DNA of 64,000 nucleotides, taken from Methylacidimicrobium sp. B4 (GTDB taxonomy: Bacteria; Verrucomicrobiota; Verrucomicrobiia; Methylacidiphilales; Methylacidiphilaceae). Both the position numbers and the translations under genes were made by a program. The first letter of the stretch is position 1. Each line of letters starts with the position of its first letter. The notes under the pieces were generated by a model. The model was not told where the DNA came from, did not search any database, and saw nothing but the letters and a program-made list of their open reading frames with translations. The DNA is taken from NCBI RefSeq assembly GCF_017310545.1, contig NZ_CP066203.1, positions 1,178,001 to 1,242,000 on the forward strand. The letters run 5' to 3'. Of the stretch, positions 44,089-53,063 are shown one piece after another.

Positions 44089-45339
44089 TCAAAGCAGGGC
44101 GGCCTCCCTCGTTCCAAAGCCGCCGCTCCCGCCAGAGCCTCGCTCGCTCTCCATCCGGACCACCTGCTCGACATCCTTGTCGCCGCGGCCCGAGAGATTG
44201 ACCAGGAGCACCGCGTCGGGAGGAAGCTGCTTGGCCAGGCGAATGGCATGCGCGATCGCATGGGCGCTTTCGAGTGCGGGGATGATGCCTTCGGTGCGCG
44301 CCAGCAGGAAGAACGCCTCCAGGGCTTCCTGATCGCTCGCGGCCGTATACTCCGCCCTTCCGATCTCCCGCAGGTAGGCATGCTCGGGGCCGACCGCCGC
44401 GTAGTCCAGCCCCGCCGAGATCGAGTGAGTCAGCGCAATCTGTCCTTCGTCGTCCTGCAGGACATACGTCCTGGTTCCTTGCAGCACCCCGACGCTCCCG
44501 GCCGAGAAGCGGGCGGCATGATCTCCCAGTCGGGGACTCCGGCCCCCGGCCTCCACCCCGATGAGACGAACCTCTGGATCGTCGAGGAACCCATGAAAGA
44601 TCCCGATGGCGTTGCTCCCTCCCCCCACGCAAGCCACTACGGCGTCGGGAAGCCTTCCCGCGCTCTCGAGGATCTGTTGCCGCGCCTCCCGGCCGATGAC
44701 GCTTTGAAAGTCCCGGACCAACGTCGGAAACGGATGTGGGCCCAGCGCCGAGCCGAGGATGTAGTGAGTCGAGCGCACTGTCGCGGCCCAATCGCGCATC
44801 GCGGCGTTGACCGCCTCCTTGAGAGTACGCTGCCCCCCCCGCACCGCGACCACCTCTGCGCCGAGAATCTCCATGCGGGCGACATTCAGGGCCTGACGCT
44901 CCATGTCCACCTCGCCCATGTAAATGGAGCAAGCAAGTCCGAACCGGGCGCAGACAGTCGCCGTGGCCACCCCGTGCTGACCGGCTCCGGTCTCGGCAAT
45001 GACGCGCTTCTTCCCCATCCGCACGGCCAAGAGGGCCTGGCCAAGAGTGTTGTTGATCTTGTGCGCCCCGGTATGGAGAAGATCCTCCCGCTTGAGATAG
45101 ATGCGTGCGCCTCCAAGCCTTTCCGTCAGGCGCTCGGCGAAGGTAACGGGGGTGGGCCTGCCCGCAAACGTCCGGAGCAGATGGTCCAGCCCCTCCCGGA
45201 AGGCCGGATCCTCCTTGGCGACACGGTAGACTTCCTCGAGCTCGGCCAGGGCCGCCACCAGAGACTCCGGCGCAAACCTTCCTCCATAGGAACCGAAATG
45301 ACCTCCGAGGTCCGGAAGGCTGGCTAGAGATCCTTGCAT
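44089..45339 (-). CDS. trpB: tryptophan synthase beta subunit
   Basis: TrpB joins indole and serine with PLP. The protein (416 residues, or 422 if the upstream ATG at 45357 is used) has [15 protein letters not shown] at the start, the PLP lysine in HTGAHKINN, the loop [12 protein letters not shown], and the phosphate site [10 protein letters not shown]. trpA is not in the window. The start overlaps the trpF stop by 16 bases. Operon order is trpC-trpF-trpB. Confidence 0.95.
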   Translation of the reverse strand: MQGSLASLPDLGGHFGSYGGRFAPESLVAALAELEEVYRVAKEDPAFREGLDHLLRTFAGRPTPVTFAERLTERLGGARIYLKREDLLHTGAHKINNTLGQALLAVRMGKKRVIAETGAGQHGVATATVCARFGLACSIYMGEVDMERQALNVARMEILGAEVVAVRGGQRTLKEAVNAAMRDWAATVRSTHYILGSALGPHPFPTLVRDFQSVIGREARQQILESAGRLPDAVVACVGGGSNAIGIFHGFLDDPEVRLIGVEAGGRSPRLGDHAARFSAGSVGVLQGTRTYVLQDDEGQIALTHSISAGLDYAAVGPEHAYLREIGRAEYTAASDQEALEAFFLLARTEGIIPALESAHAIAHAIRLAKQLPPDAVLLVNLSGRGDKDVEQVVRMESERGSGGSGGFGTREAALL

Positions 45340-45938
45340 CTTCGTACAAATTCCCATACACGCTTCGGATCCTTTTTGCCAGGAGCAAGCTCGACCCCGC
45401 TGGCCACGTCCACCCCGAACGGATGGGTGCGCTCGATGGCTTCCGGGACATTCTCAGGAGTCAACCCTCCGGAGAGGATCACAGGCTGACGCACCCTCTC
45501 CGCAAACCTTCGGGCGAGAGACCAATCGAGTGTGCGGCCGGTTCCGCCCCAGGCGGAAGACGGACTATCCAGAAGCAGCGCCGCGGAAGGAAAGTGGAAT
45601 TCCGCGCTGCTCGGCCATGGTGGACGGAGGGCCTTGATGATCCGCCGAGGCCGAAGTGATGCGCAAAATTCCGCGCTTTCGGCCCCATGCAGCTGCCACG
45701 AGCTGAAGCCGGCCGCCGATTCGATCCGTTTGATCTCACCGGCACCAGGATTGACGAGAACGGCCACGCGCTCCACGAAGGGCGGAAGCGCCTCGAGGAT
45801 CTCCGCGGCGTCCGCCGGAGTCACGTACCGCGGGCTCCCGGGATAGAGGACGAATCCGAGAGCATCGGCCCCGGCGTCGATCGCCATCCGAGCGTCCTCG
45901 AGCGAGGTGATTCCGCAAATTTTGACTCGAACCGGCAT
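45324..45938 (-). CDS. trpF: phosphoribosylanthranilate isomerase
   Basis: A 204-residue TIM-barrel enzyme of tryptophan synthesis. It has [24 protein letters not shown] at the N-terminus, [21 protein letters not shown] and [10 protein letters not shown], and a C-terminal [10 protein letters not shown] with the phosphate site. The catalytic Cys is in KICG and the general acid Asp in the barrel end. It starts 17 bases after the trpC stop and overlaps trpB. Confidence 0.95.
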   Translation of the reverse strand: MPVRVKICGITSLEDARMAIDAGADALGFVLYPGSPRYVTPADAAEILEALPPFVERVAVLVNPGAGEIKRIESAAGFSSWQLHGAESAEFCASLRPRRIIKALRPPWPSSAEFHFPSAALLLDSPSSAWGGTGRTLDWSLARRFAERVRQPVILSGGLTPENVPEAIERTHPFGVDVASGVELAPGKKDPKRVWEFVRRCKDL

Positions 45939-45955
45939 GCGCAGAACGCTCGGTG

Positions 45956-46768
45956 CTACCTCGGAGGCCGCCGCTCCCCCTTCTCCCCCGCTCCCCTCCG
46001 GAGCTCCGCCACTTTCGCTTTCGGATTCGCAGACCGCATCAGGGCCTCCCCGACGAGAATGGCATCGACGCCCAGGGACCGGAAGTGCCCAGCCTGATTT
46101 CCAGAAACGATTCCGGACTCGCTGACGGCTACCCGATCTTCCGGTATGGAGCCCACGAGCCGCTCCGTCGCCGCCAGGTCGATCGAGAACGTATGGAGAT
46201 TCCGATTGTTGATTCCGATCAGCTTCGCATCGATCGAGAGGGCCCGGTCGAGCTCGGCTGGATCGTGCACTTCGACAAGAGGTTCCAACGCCAAATCGAG
46301 CGCGAGGGCATGCAGGTCGCGCAGCTCGGGCGGCGACAATGCCGCCACGATCAGCAGCACCGCATCCGCTCCCATGAGCACACTCTGATAAAGCTGCACT
46401 GGCGAAAGGATGAAGTCCTTACGCAAAAGCGGCAGATCGACCGCGGCCCGGACCTGGCGGAGATCTTCCAGGGATCCAGAAAAGAAGGGCGCGTCGGTGA
46501 GAACGCTGATCGCCTCCGCACCGGCATCGGCGTAGCAGAGCGCCTGCTGGATCGGATCGCAATCGGGCGCGATGGGCCCCGCCGAAGGAGAAGCCCGCTT
46601 GACCTCGGCGATCAGGGTTACGCACTCCCTCTTCTTGAGCGCACGCGCCATCGAGCGCAAGCGACGACTCGAAGGACGCGCCTCCCGCCGCATCCGTTCC
46701 AGATCCGAGCCGAGATCCGCGATTTCCGCTCGTTTCCGCAGCAGGATTTGCTGCAGCCTGTCTTGCAT
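45956..46768 (-). CDS. trpC: indole-3-glycerol-phosphate synthase
   Basis: A 270-residue TIM-barrel enzyme that closes the indole ring. Visible are LIAEVKRASPSAGPI with the catalytic Lys, SVLTDAPFFSGS, LPLLRKDFIL, ADAVLLIVAAL, LIGINNRNL and VSESGI. The ATG at 46768 is supported by AAGGAAGG directly upstream; the frame is open to 46894 but without homology. First gene of trpC-trpF-trpB, divergent from the TPR protein. Confidence 0.95.
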   Translation of the reverse strand: MQDRLQQILLRKRAEIADLGSDLERMRREARPSSRRLRSMARALKKRECVTLIAEVKRASPSAGPIAPDCDPIQQALCYADAGAEAISVLTDAPFFSGSLEDLRQVRAAVDLPLLRKDFILSPVQLYQSVLMGADAVLLIVAALSPPELRDLHALALDLALEPLVEVHDPAELDRALSIDAKLIGINNRNLHTFSIDLAATERLVGSIPEDRVAVSESGIVSGNQAGHFRSLGVDAILVGEALMRSANPKAKVAELRRGAGEKGERRPPR

Positions 46769-46950
46769 CCTTCCTTGGCCCTCCCGTTCTTCAGCGCTGG
46801 ATCTTGCTCTGCGCGCCACCGGTTCCTCCAGCGCAATATGACGGTCGAGCGCTTCCCGGGCAAGGCGTTCGTGAGCGATCACCGGCGGGCGCAATGGGCC
46901 CTCTCAAGGCTCTACAAATCCCACGCAAACAGGCTATTAATGAAAGACTG

Positions 46951-46980
46951 TTGACTTTTTACGCATCCGAAAGCCACAAT
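46951..46980 (+). promoter_or_regulatory. probable promoter of the coiled-coil/TPR gene
   Basis: TTGACT (46951-46956) and CACAAT (46975-46980) are 18 bases apart, and CACAAT ends nine bases before the ATG at 46990. No ribosome site precedes that ATG. The geometry would give a leader of only a few bases. Confidence 0.42.
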
Positions 46981-46989
46981 CCCGGACTC

Positions 46990-48936
46990 ATGCGCCTCTC
47001 TCTGCGAGTTGGCGTCGCTTGCCTGCTCTTGGCGATCGCCTTTCCGGCTCGTGCGGCCTACCCGCCGCAGGATCAGTTTTTACAAGCCTACCTGAGCCTG
47101 CAAGAGGCGGAGCAATTGGAAAAGAAGGGGGATGGGGTCGCCGCCCATTCGAAGTACCTGGACGTCGAAAGAAAGCTCGAGCTGCTCAAGAAAAACAATC
47201 CCGACTGGGAGCCTTCCATCGTCGCGTTCCGCCTTCGCTACGTTCGCGGCAAGCTTGCCCTCTGTGAGGATACCCGCAAGAAGGGAGCCTCCGAGTCCGA
47301 GGTCACACAGCCGGAAAGAGCCGGCACAGCCCCCTCATCGGCGGCGCGGGATGGGTCGGGAGGCCTGGGAGGGAGCCATACCGCTTCCGCGAATAGCGGG
47401 GCCGCCTCCGGCGAGGGTAGCGGCAACCGGCAGCTTTTCCTCTTGCGCAGCAGAATCTCCCAGCTCGAAAGCGAGTTGACCTCGACGAAGTCCCAGCTGC
47501 AGGCGGCGGTTTCGGAGGCGGGATCCCTGCGCGAGCGGCTCCAGAGCGCCCGCAAGGAGCTGGCCATCGCCCAGTCCTCGAACGTGGAGGAGCGGATCGC
47601 CGCGGTCCTGCAGGAAAACAATGCACTCAAAGCGCAGCTTGCACAGACGGAAGGAAAGATCCGGGCCCTTCAGACCGGCAATGATGAGAATGCGGTAGTC
47701 GGCATCCGCGACCAGCTCAAAGGAGTGCAGGAGCAGCTCGCCGTCCTCGAGCGGGAAAACCAGATCTTCCGGACGACGGCAAGCTCCCTGAAGTCCCAGC
47801 TGGAAACCGCGCAGCAGCGGCTCGCCGAATCGGCGCGCCAATTTTTGGCCTCCTCCGGGAACGAGCAGCTGAAAAAGGAAAACGAGATCCTGCGGGGCAT
47901 CATCAACCGACAGCTCCAGGAGCAGGCTCGCCGCGAAATGGCGAAGAAGCTCGTCACCGAGGAGCTTCAATCCCTCAAGGTGGATTCCCAATTTGTGCAA
48001 AGGCAGCTGGAGATTCTTTCTTCTCCGCTCGCCTCGCTGACTCCAGAGGAGCTTGCGCTCCTCAAAAGCCCGACGGTCGCGCCTCAAGAGCGCTCGGACA
48101 AGCAGGCGTTTGCTGCCATCCTGAAGCAAAAGGCCAAGCAGATGGGCATCCTCCCGCAGAGCTCCGACTCGACGCAGGCGAGCCCGTCCTCCTCGGATCT
48201 GGATGCGGCCTCTCCAGCCACTTCGGACGACCACCCGCCCGGACAGCTGGTTTCGATGGAGGGAGGAACGCCGGCGCGCGCGTCGGGCGAGTCAAAGCCC
48301 GAAGCCTCCCCAGCATCCCAGCCGAGCTCCGGCGTCGTTGCTTCCGACACCGGGTCCGAGGGCAACAATGCCTCCTCCCTCTCCCCTGAGATCCGAAAGC
48401 TGGCGGAGCAGGCGGCGGGTTACTTCAACGAGCAGCGCCATGACGAAGCCGCCAAGGTCTACGATGAGATCCTGCAAAAGGACCCAGGGAACGTCTTCGC
48501 CTGGGCAAACCTAGGGGTGGTCCGCTTCCAGCAGAACCGCTACGAGGACGCCGACAAGGCGCTGCAGCAGGCCATCAAGCTCAACCCGAACGACGCATTC
48601 TCCCACTCCGTTCTTGGCATCGTCTACTACCAGCAGGGCCGCTATGACAATGCCATCTCCATGCTCACCCGCTCCATCGTCCTCGATCCGAATGATCCCC
48701 GCACCCGAAACTATCTAGGGATCGCTTGCGCCAAGAAGGGATGGCAGGAGGCGGCAGAAAAGGAGCTTCGCCGCGCGCTTGAGCTCAATCCGAACTACGC
48801 GGACGCCCACTTCAACCTTGCCGTCATTTACGCAACGCAAAAGCCGCCTGCCAAGGAGCTCGCCAAGCGCCACTACCAGGACGCCCTCAGCCTTGGGCTC
48901 CCCAAGGATGCCGGCCTCGAAAAATTCCTGGAATAG
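46990..48936 (+). CDS. exported coiled-coil and TPR protein
   Basis: A 648-residue protein with a signal peptide (VACLLLAIAFPARA). A helical N-terminal segment is followed by a long coiled coil at about residues 140-330 (repeated Q/E/L heptads, from LRSRISQLESELTSTKSQLQ), a Ser/Pro linker, and about four TPR units at 470-640 (NEQRHDEAAKVYDEIL, NRYEDADKALQQAIKLNP, GRYDNAISMLTRSI, AAEKELRRALELNP). It is probably a periplasmic or outer-membrane scaffold. It is the first of four plus-strand genes leading to the multiheme cytochrome. Confidence 0.85.
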   Translation: MRLSLRVGVACLLLAIAFPARAAYPPQDQFLQAYLSLQEAEQLEKKGDGVAAHSKYLDVERKLELLKKNNPDWEPSIVAFRLRYVRGKLALCEDTRKKGASESEVTQPERAGTAPSSAARDGSGGLGGSHTASANSGAASGEGSGNRQLFLLRSRISQLESELTSTKSQLQAAVSEAGSLRERLQSARKELAIAQSSNVEERIAAVLQENNALKAQLAQTEGKIRALQTGNDENAVVGIRDQLKGVQEQLAVLERENQIFRTTASSLKSQLETAQQRLAESARQFLASSGNEQLKKENEILRGIINRQLQEQARREMAKKLVTEELQSLKVDSQFVQRQLEILSSPLASLTPEELALLKSPTVAPQERSDKQAFAAILKQKAKQMGILPQSSDSTQASPSSSDLDAASPATSDDHPPGQLVSMEGGTPARASGESKPEASPASQPSSGVVASDTGSEGNNASSLSPEIRKLAEQAAGYFNEQRHDEAAKVYDEILQKDPGNVFAWANLGVVRFQQNRYEDADKALQQAIKLNPNDAFSHSVLGIVYYQQGRYDNAISMLTRSIVLDPNDPRTRNYLGIACAKKGWQEAAEKELRRALELNPNYADAHFNLAVIYATQKPPAKELAKRHYQDALSLGLPKDAGLEKFLE

Positions 48937-48939
48937 CTC

Positions 48940-48968
48940 TTGACATTACAATCTATTCGAGGCTAACG
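48940..48968 (+). promoter_or_regulatory. possible promoter of the seven-heme cytochrome
   Basis: A perfect TTGACA (48940-48945) begins just after the TPR gene stop. Seventeen bases on, CTAACG is a weak -10. It leaves about 36 bases of leader containing GGGAG nine bases before the cytochrome ATG. Confidence 0.3.
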
Positions 48969-49004
48969 CAATGATCGCGACAAACGCGCAGGGAGCGTTG
49001 CACT

Positions 49005-51416
49005 ATGTGCCCACAGAACGTACGGGTACCCGGCTGCTTGGTTCTGCCGTTGCTATGGCTGACGTTCGTTCTGCCTGCTAGCGCCGACGTTGCGAGTTAC
49101 GATCCGAACCCCCCATTCCGGCTCGACCAGCTAAAGCCGGTCGAGGTCCGGGACGAGATTTCCCACCTCACCCTCAAGGCCTACCAGCCGAAGAATCCCT
49201 ACAACATCCTCATCAACTACGAGCTGGGGATGCACTGCGTGGGGTTTGACATCTCCTACTGCTGCGTCATCCCTCCGTATAACTCCTTTCAAGCCCAGGC
49301 GGTCGAGTCCGGCCGAAACGGCAAGCGGCCGAAGCTGCTCTCCCCGGCCGATCAGGTCAAGCTCTACTACTTCCTGCGCGACAACAGCTATTCGGAAGGC
49401 AACAAGATGAAGTACTGGTCGGTCCTCAAGGACGTGAACGGCAACGGCACCATGTCCGACCCCGGGGACAACATGGCCAACTACGTCTGGGAGCATGTCT
49501 TCATCTACAAGGATCTCGAGGGGACTCTGCCCCCGGACTGGTCGATCCAGAAGAGGATTCACATCGGCAAGGACCTCGAGATCCCCATCGATGCGGGCCC
49601 CTCGGGCAAGCCGCTTGCGGGAGGGTACCTCGACTATGCCGGAGATCAAGGCGGGGACATCGTCTTCACCGATTCCCTGATCCCGGATGTGAAGAATGTC
49701 CGTTTGACCCTGACCGCGGCGAATGTCTGGGACGCGCTCGGCCTGCCCCTGACGGCATTCTACGACTCGACGAGGAAAGGCACCATCCGGAGCGTGACCA
49801 ACGCAGATTTCCAACCCTACCAATATTCGACCGTTCAGCTACGGGACCAAGAGGGCAAGCCGATCCTCGCCGACGGGAAACCGGTCCAGTTCTTTGGCAC
49901 CAACCCGGTCGACATTCCCAACTGCGTCCTCTGCCACTCCTCGGATGGCCGGGGGGCGAAGCTCTCCAAGCAAGCGGGCATGACCTTGTTCGAGAAGGAA
50001 TACGATTACTGGAAAAGAAACTATCCCGACGAGTCCGAGTATATGGCGAGGCTCTCTTCCTCCTCCATCAACCTGCTCGAGATCCATGACAAGATGTTCC
50101 AGACGCAATTCCTCAAGGAGTACAATCCGAATGCGTCCTCGAACCGTCTCGGAAGCGTCGGGTCGGTCAACTGCGCCGACTGCCATGGCGACAATGTCTC
50201 TGGCAACCTCCAGGAACCGCGCCCGGGAGCGACCGGATATCCTACGACGAAAGCAAAGCCGCTCGCCCCGTCGATTCATGCGGCCCACGCGGCCTTCTTG
50301 GCCGATATGAACGACAAGGCGGGGAGAACGGTTTCCTGCCAGGCCTGCCACCCGACGCACTGGCAGAACCCGAAGAAGAACGACTTCGACACGAACCCGT
50401 TTCAGATCACCGACTCCTACGGAAACAACAAGTTCGCCGAGTCCGACCAGAGGATTGCGGGGGGTGGCTGCTATTTGCGAAGAGACGCCCACACCAACCC
50501 GCACGTTCAGCCGCCGTTCTTCCTCAACTCCCTGGGCAAATGGTATCTCGAGAACGTGAGCCTGCGGGATGAGAACGACAAGCCACTCCGTCAAATGAGG
50601 GGCCTGACCTGTACGAATTGCCACAACCAGCTTTCGATCGAGCTCTATGCCCGAGACGACCTGGACGACGTCGTCTCGCAAAAGGGAACGACCTTACGGA
50701 ACAAGAGCGTAGAAGAGATCCGGAACGAGGTCGCCCGTGGAGAGGTCGAGCGCTTCCTGGAAATGGCCGATCCCAGGGTTCGGAACGGGAATAACCCCGT
50801 CTACGCCTATTACGCCGACCACAAGGGAGCCACTCTCGTCAAGGCTTCCAAGGATAAGGAAGGCCATCTCAAGCTCTTGCCGTGGAACGCGAGCGAAGGA
50901 GAGCCCGTTTCGTACGACAGCGCTTCGGGGGGAAGCGATTGGTGGCTCTCCGCCAGCGAACCCAAGTGCGCTACCTGTCACGCGGCCCCCTTCGTCGAAA
51001 GCGAAGGCGGGAAGTATTTTCCGATCGATCAACCCCACAAATATGCCCTCTACCGATACTCGAAGGCGCATGGCTCGCTCTCCTGCCAGTCTTGCCATGA
51101 ATCGATCCACGGCCTCTACCCGGTCCGCTTCGAAGGAGACGAAAATACGGTCGACCTGACTACGCGTCAGGCCGCCTTGCAGTATTCTCCCGACGGCCGG
51201 TATGCCGGACCCGTCAGTTGCGCCGCCTGCCACACCGTCAACCAGAAAGGGGTGCCGACCCTGCTGGCGGGAACCGATTACGCCGACGACTACTGGGCAT
51301 CGGTCGTTCTCTTGCACTACATGCGCGAGGGAGACGAGAAGCTGCCGGTACAGGAGCTTTTGCGCAAGTATCCGTACCGGGGCTCCCGGAACGTCGTTCT
51401 CCAAGGCTGGAAGTAG
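49005..51416 (+). CDS. seven-heme exported cytochrome c with Cys-rich N-terminal domain
   Basis: An 803-residue exported protein with signal peptide (LVLPLLWLTFVLPASA). Heme motifs are CVLCH, CADCH, CQACH, CTNCH, CATCH, CQSCH and CAACH, spread over the C-terminal two thirds. The first ~270 residues lack hemes and hold YELGMHCVGFDISYCCVIPP, a block seen in some other large cytochromes and perhaps metal-binding. It should act in periplasmic or outer-surface electron transfer; donor and acceptor are unknown. GGGAG lies nine bases before the ATG. Downstream are two MFS transporter genes. Confidence 0.88.
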   Translation: MCPQNVRVPGCLVLPLLWLTFVLPASADVASYDPNPPFRLDQLKPVEVRDEISHLTLKAYQPKNPYNILINYELGMHCVGFDISYCCVIPPYNSFQAQAVESGRNGKRPKLLSPADQVKLYYFLRDNSYSEGNKMKYWSVLKDVNGNGTMSDPGDNMANYVWEHVFIYKDLEGTLPPDWSIQKRIHIGKDLEIPIDAGPSGKPLAGGYLDYAGDQGGDIVFTDSLIPDVKNVRLTLTAANVWDALGLPLTAFYDSTRKGTIRSVTNADFQPYQYSTVQLRDQEGKPILADGKPVQFFGTNPVDIPNCVLCHSSDGRGAKLSKQAGMTLFEKEYDYWKRNYPDESEYMARLSSSSINLLEIHDKMFQTQFLKEYNPNASSNRLGSVGSVNCADCHGDNVSGNLQEPRPGATGYPTTKAKPLAPSIHAAHAAFLADMNDKAGRTVSCQACHPTHWQNPKKNDFDTNPFQITDSYGNNKFAESDQRIAGGGCYLRRDAHTNPHVQPPFFLNSLGKWYLENVSLRDENDKPLRQMRGLTCTNCHNQLSIELYARDDLDDVVSQKGTTLRNKSVEEIRNEVARGEVERFLEMADPRVRNGNNPVYAYYADHKGATLVKASKDKEGHLKLLPWNASEGEPVSYDSASGGSDWWLSASEPKCATCHAAPFVESEGGKYFPIDQPHKYALYRYSKAHGSLSCQSCHESIHGLYPVRFEGDENTVDLTTRQAALQYSPDGRYAGPVSCAACHTVNQKGVPTLLAGTDYADDYWASVVLLHYMREGDEKLPVQELLRKYPYRGSRNVVLQGWK

Positions 51417-51448
51417 AAGTCGCGGAGCGCTCACCAGCCGATCCCTGG

Positions 51449-52876
51449 ATGGACGGAAGCGTTTTTCTCGGCGTGCCTACGACGCCATCATGCTATGGTG
51501 GCTTTCACTTCGTGGTGAGCTTTAAAGTCCGCCGTCCGCGCCCCGTTTCCGATGAGTCTTCCCCCTGCGGGAACACCCCATCTCCCGCAGTCCGCACAGT
51601 GACTCCGTCGGGGGCCGGAAAGTGGGAGCGGCTCGCCTGGAGCTGCTTCGACATCGGCAGTTCCTCCTTCACCACCGTCATTGTCGACCTGGTTTTCGCC
51701 GTCTATTTCGTTCGCGTCATCTGTGCCCACCGGATCGATGCGACCTGGCTATGGACCCTGGCTCTCTTCGCCTCCCAAGCCTTTGTCGCCCTTTCCTCTC
51801 CCTGGATCGGCGCCATGGCCGACGTCCTGGGCTGCAAGAAGCGAATGCTCTTCTCCGCCTATGCGGTCTGCATCCTCTCGTCGCTGAGCTTGGCGCGAAT
51901 GGGAGAAGGAGACGTCTGGCCAAGCCTGATCACCTTCGCCGTCACGAACATCTCGTTCTCCTTCGCCGACAATCTCATGGCCGGCTTTTTGCCCGAGATC
52001 ACCACCTTTGATTCTCTTGGCGCTCTCTCCGGCTGGGCGCGTTCCTTGGGGAACTTGGGTAGCTTGGCCAACTTGCTCCTGGTCTCGCCTCTGCTTGCCT
52101 CGGGCTTCACCGTCTCCAACGCAGGCCGCATCCAGACCGCCCTGGCTCTGACGACCCTCATCTATGGCTTGGCGGGACTCCCTGCACTTCTACTTTTACG
52201 CGAGCGAACGGAAGCCGTTGCCGGCGATCTCGGACAGGCCCTTCGACAAGCCACGCGCCGCCTGGGCGACTCGGTACCCGACGTCGTGCGCCCGGGAGCG
52301 TTGCGAACTTTCTTTGCCTCATCCCTTCTCTGTGGCGCGGGCGCAACCATCGTAATGGTCGTCGTGGCCATCTATGCGCAGATGGCGATCGGGATGGCGG
52401 ACACCGAACAGGACCTGGTCTTGCTCGCCGTCCAGGGCGGGGCGTGCGTCGGGGCCTTCCTTCTGGGCAAGGTCAAGGATTGGATCGGCTCCGCGCGGAC
52501 GCTACAGCTCGTCGTCCTCGTGTGGGTAGTCTCTTCGGTCGCTCTGGTCTGCGTGCAGTCGAAACCGCTCTTCTGGGCTACGGCCTTTCTCGTCGGGATC
52601 GGGAATGGATCCCTCTTCGCCGTCAGCCGTGCCGTCATGGGACTCCTCTCCCCGGCTACGGCGCGAGCCCAATATTACGGGCTCTGGTTCGTCACCGGAC
52701 GGGTCGCTGCCGCAGTCGGGCCTCTTCTTTTCGGAGTGCTCTTCCAGGCGACTCATTCCTTCCGGCTACCCATGACCATCCCCTTGGTCTGCTTCGCTTT
52801 GGGCTTCCTGATCCTCCTTGCTCTGCCATCGGACCGCACCCAGCCAGCCGTTGCCCGCCCGCCCGCGATGCCTTGA
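51449..52876 (+). CDS. MFS transporter, UMF1/Atg22-like (copy 1)
   Basis: A membrane transporter with about 12 helices. The N-terminal WERLAWSCFDIGSSSFTTVIVDLVFAVYF and the ADVLGCKKRM loop place it in the UMF1/Atg22-like branch of the major facilitator superfamily. The substrate is unknown; Atg22 in yeast exports amino acids. It is closely similar to the next gene, so it is one of a tandem pair. The ATG at 51449 gives an unusual 50-residue N-terminal extension; a GTG at 51599 is an alternative. Neither has a ribosome site. Confidence 0.82.
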   Translation: MDGSVFLGVPTTPSCYGGFHFVVSFKVRRPRPVSDESSPCGNTPSPAVRTVTPSGAGKWERLAWSCFDIGSSSFTTVIVDLVFAVYFVRVICAHRIDATWLWTLALFASQAFVALSSPWIGAMADVLGCKKRMLFSAYAVCILSSLSLARMGEGDVWPSLITFAVTNISFSFADNLMAGFLPEITTFDSLGALSGWARSLGNLGSLANLLLVSPLLASGFTVSNAGRIQTALALTTLIYGLAGLPALLLLRERTEAVAGDLGQALRQATRRLGDSVPDVVRPGALRTFFASSLLCGAGATIVMVVVAIYAQMAIGMADTEQDLVLLAVQGGACVGAFLLGKVKDWIGSARTLQLVVLVWVVSSVALVCVQSKPLFWATAFLVGIGNGSLFAVSRAVMGLLSPATARAQYYGLWFVTGRVAAAVGPLLFGVLFQATHSFRLPMTIPLVCFALGFLILLALPSDRTQPAVARPPAMP

Positions 52877-53063
52877 CAGGGTCTCCCGATCACGGTTAGC
52901 TCGAGCAAGCGCTTACTCGAAGAGGCGCCCAAGACTGATCCCATGACCGACTTCCGTTCCACCAATCACGCGGTGGCCTGGTGGGCTTCCCCTCACCGAT
53001 CCGTCGTGGACCGGCCCGAGAGCACCCGAATGCGGCAGGCCTTCTCCTGAAACCGGTTTTTCC

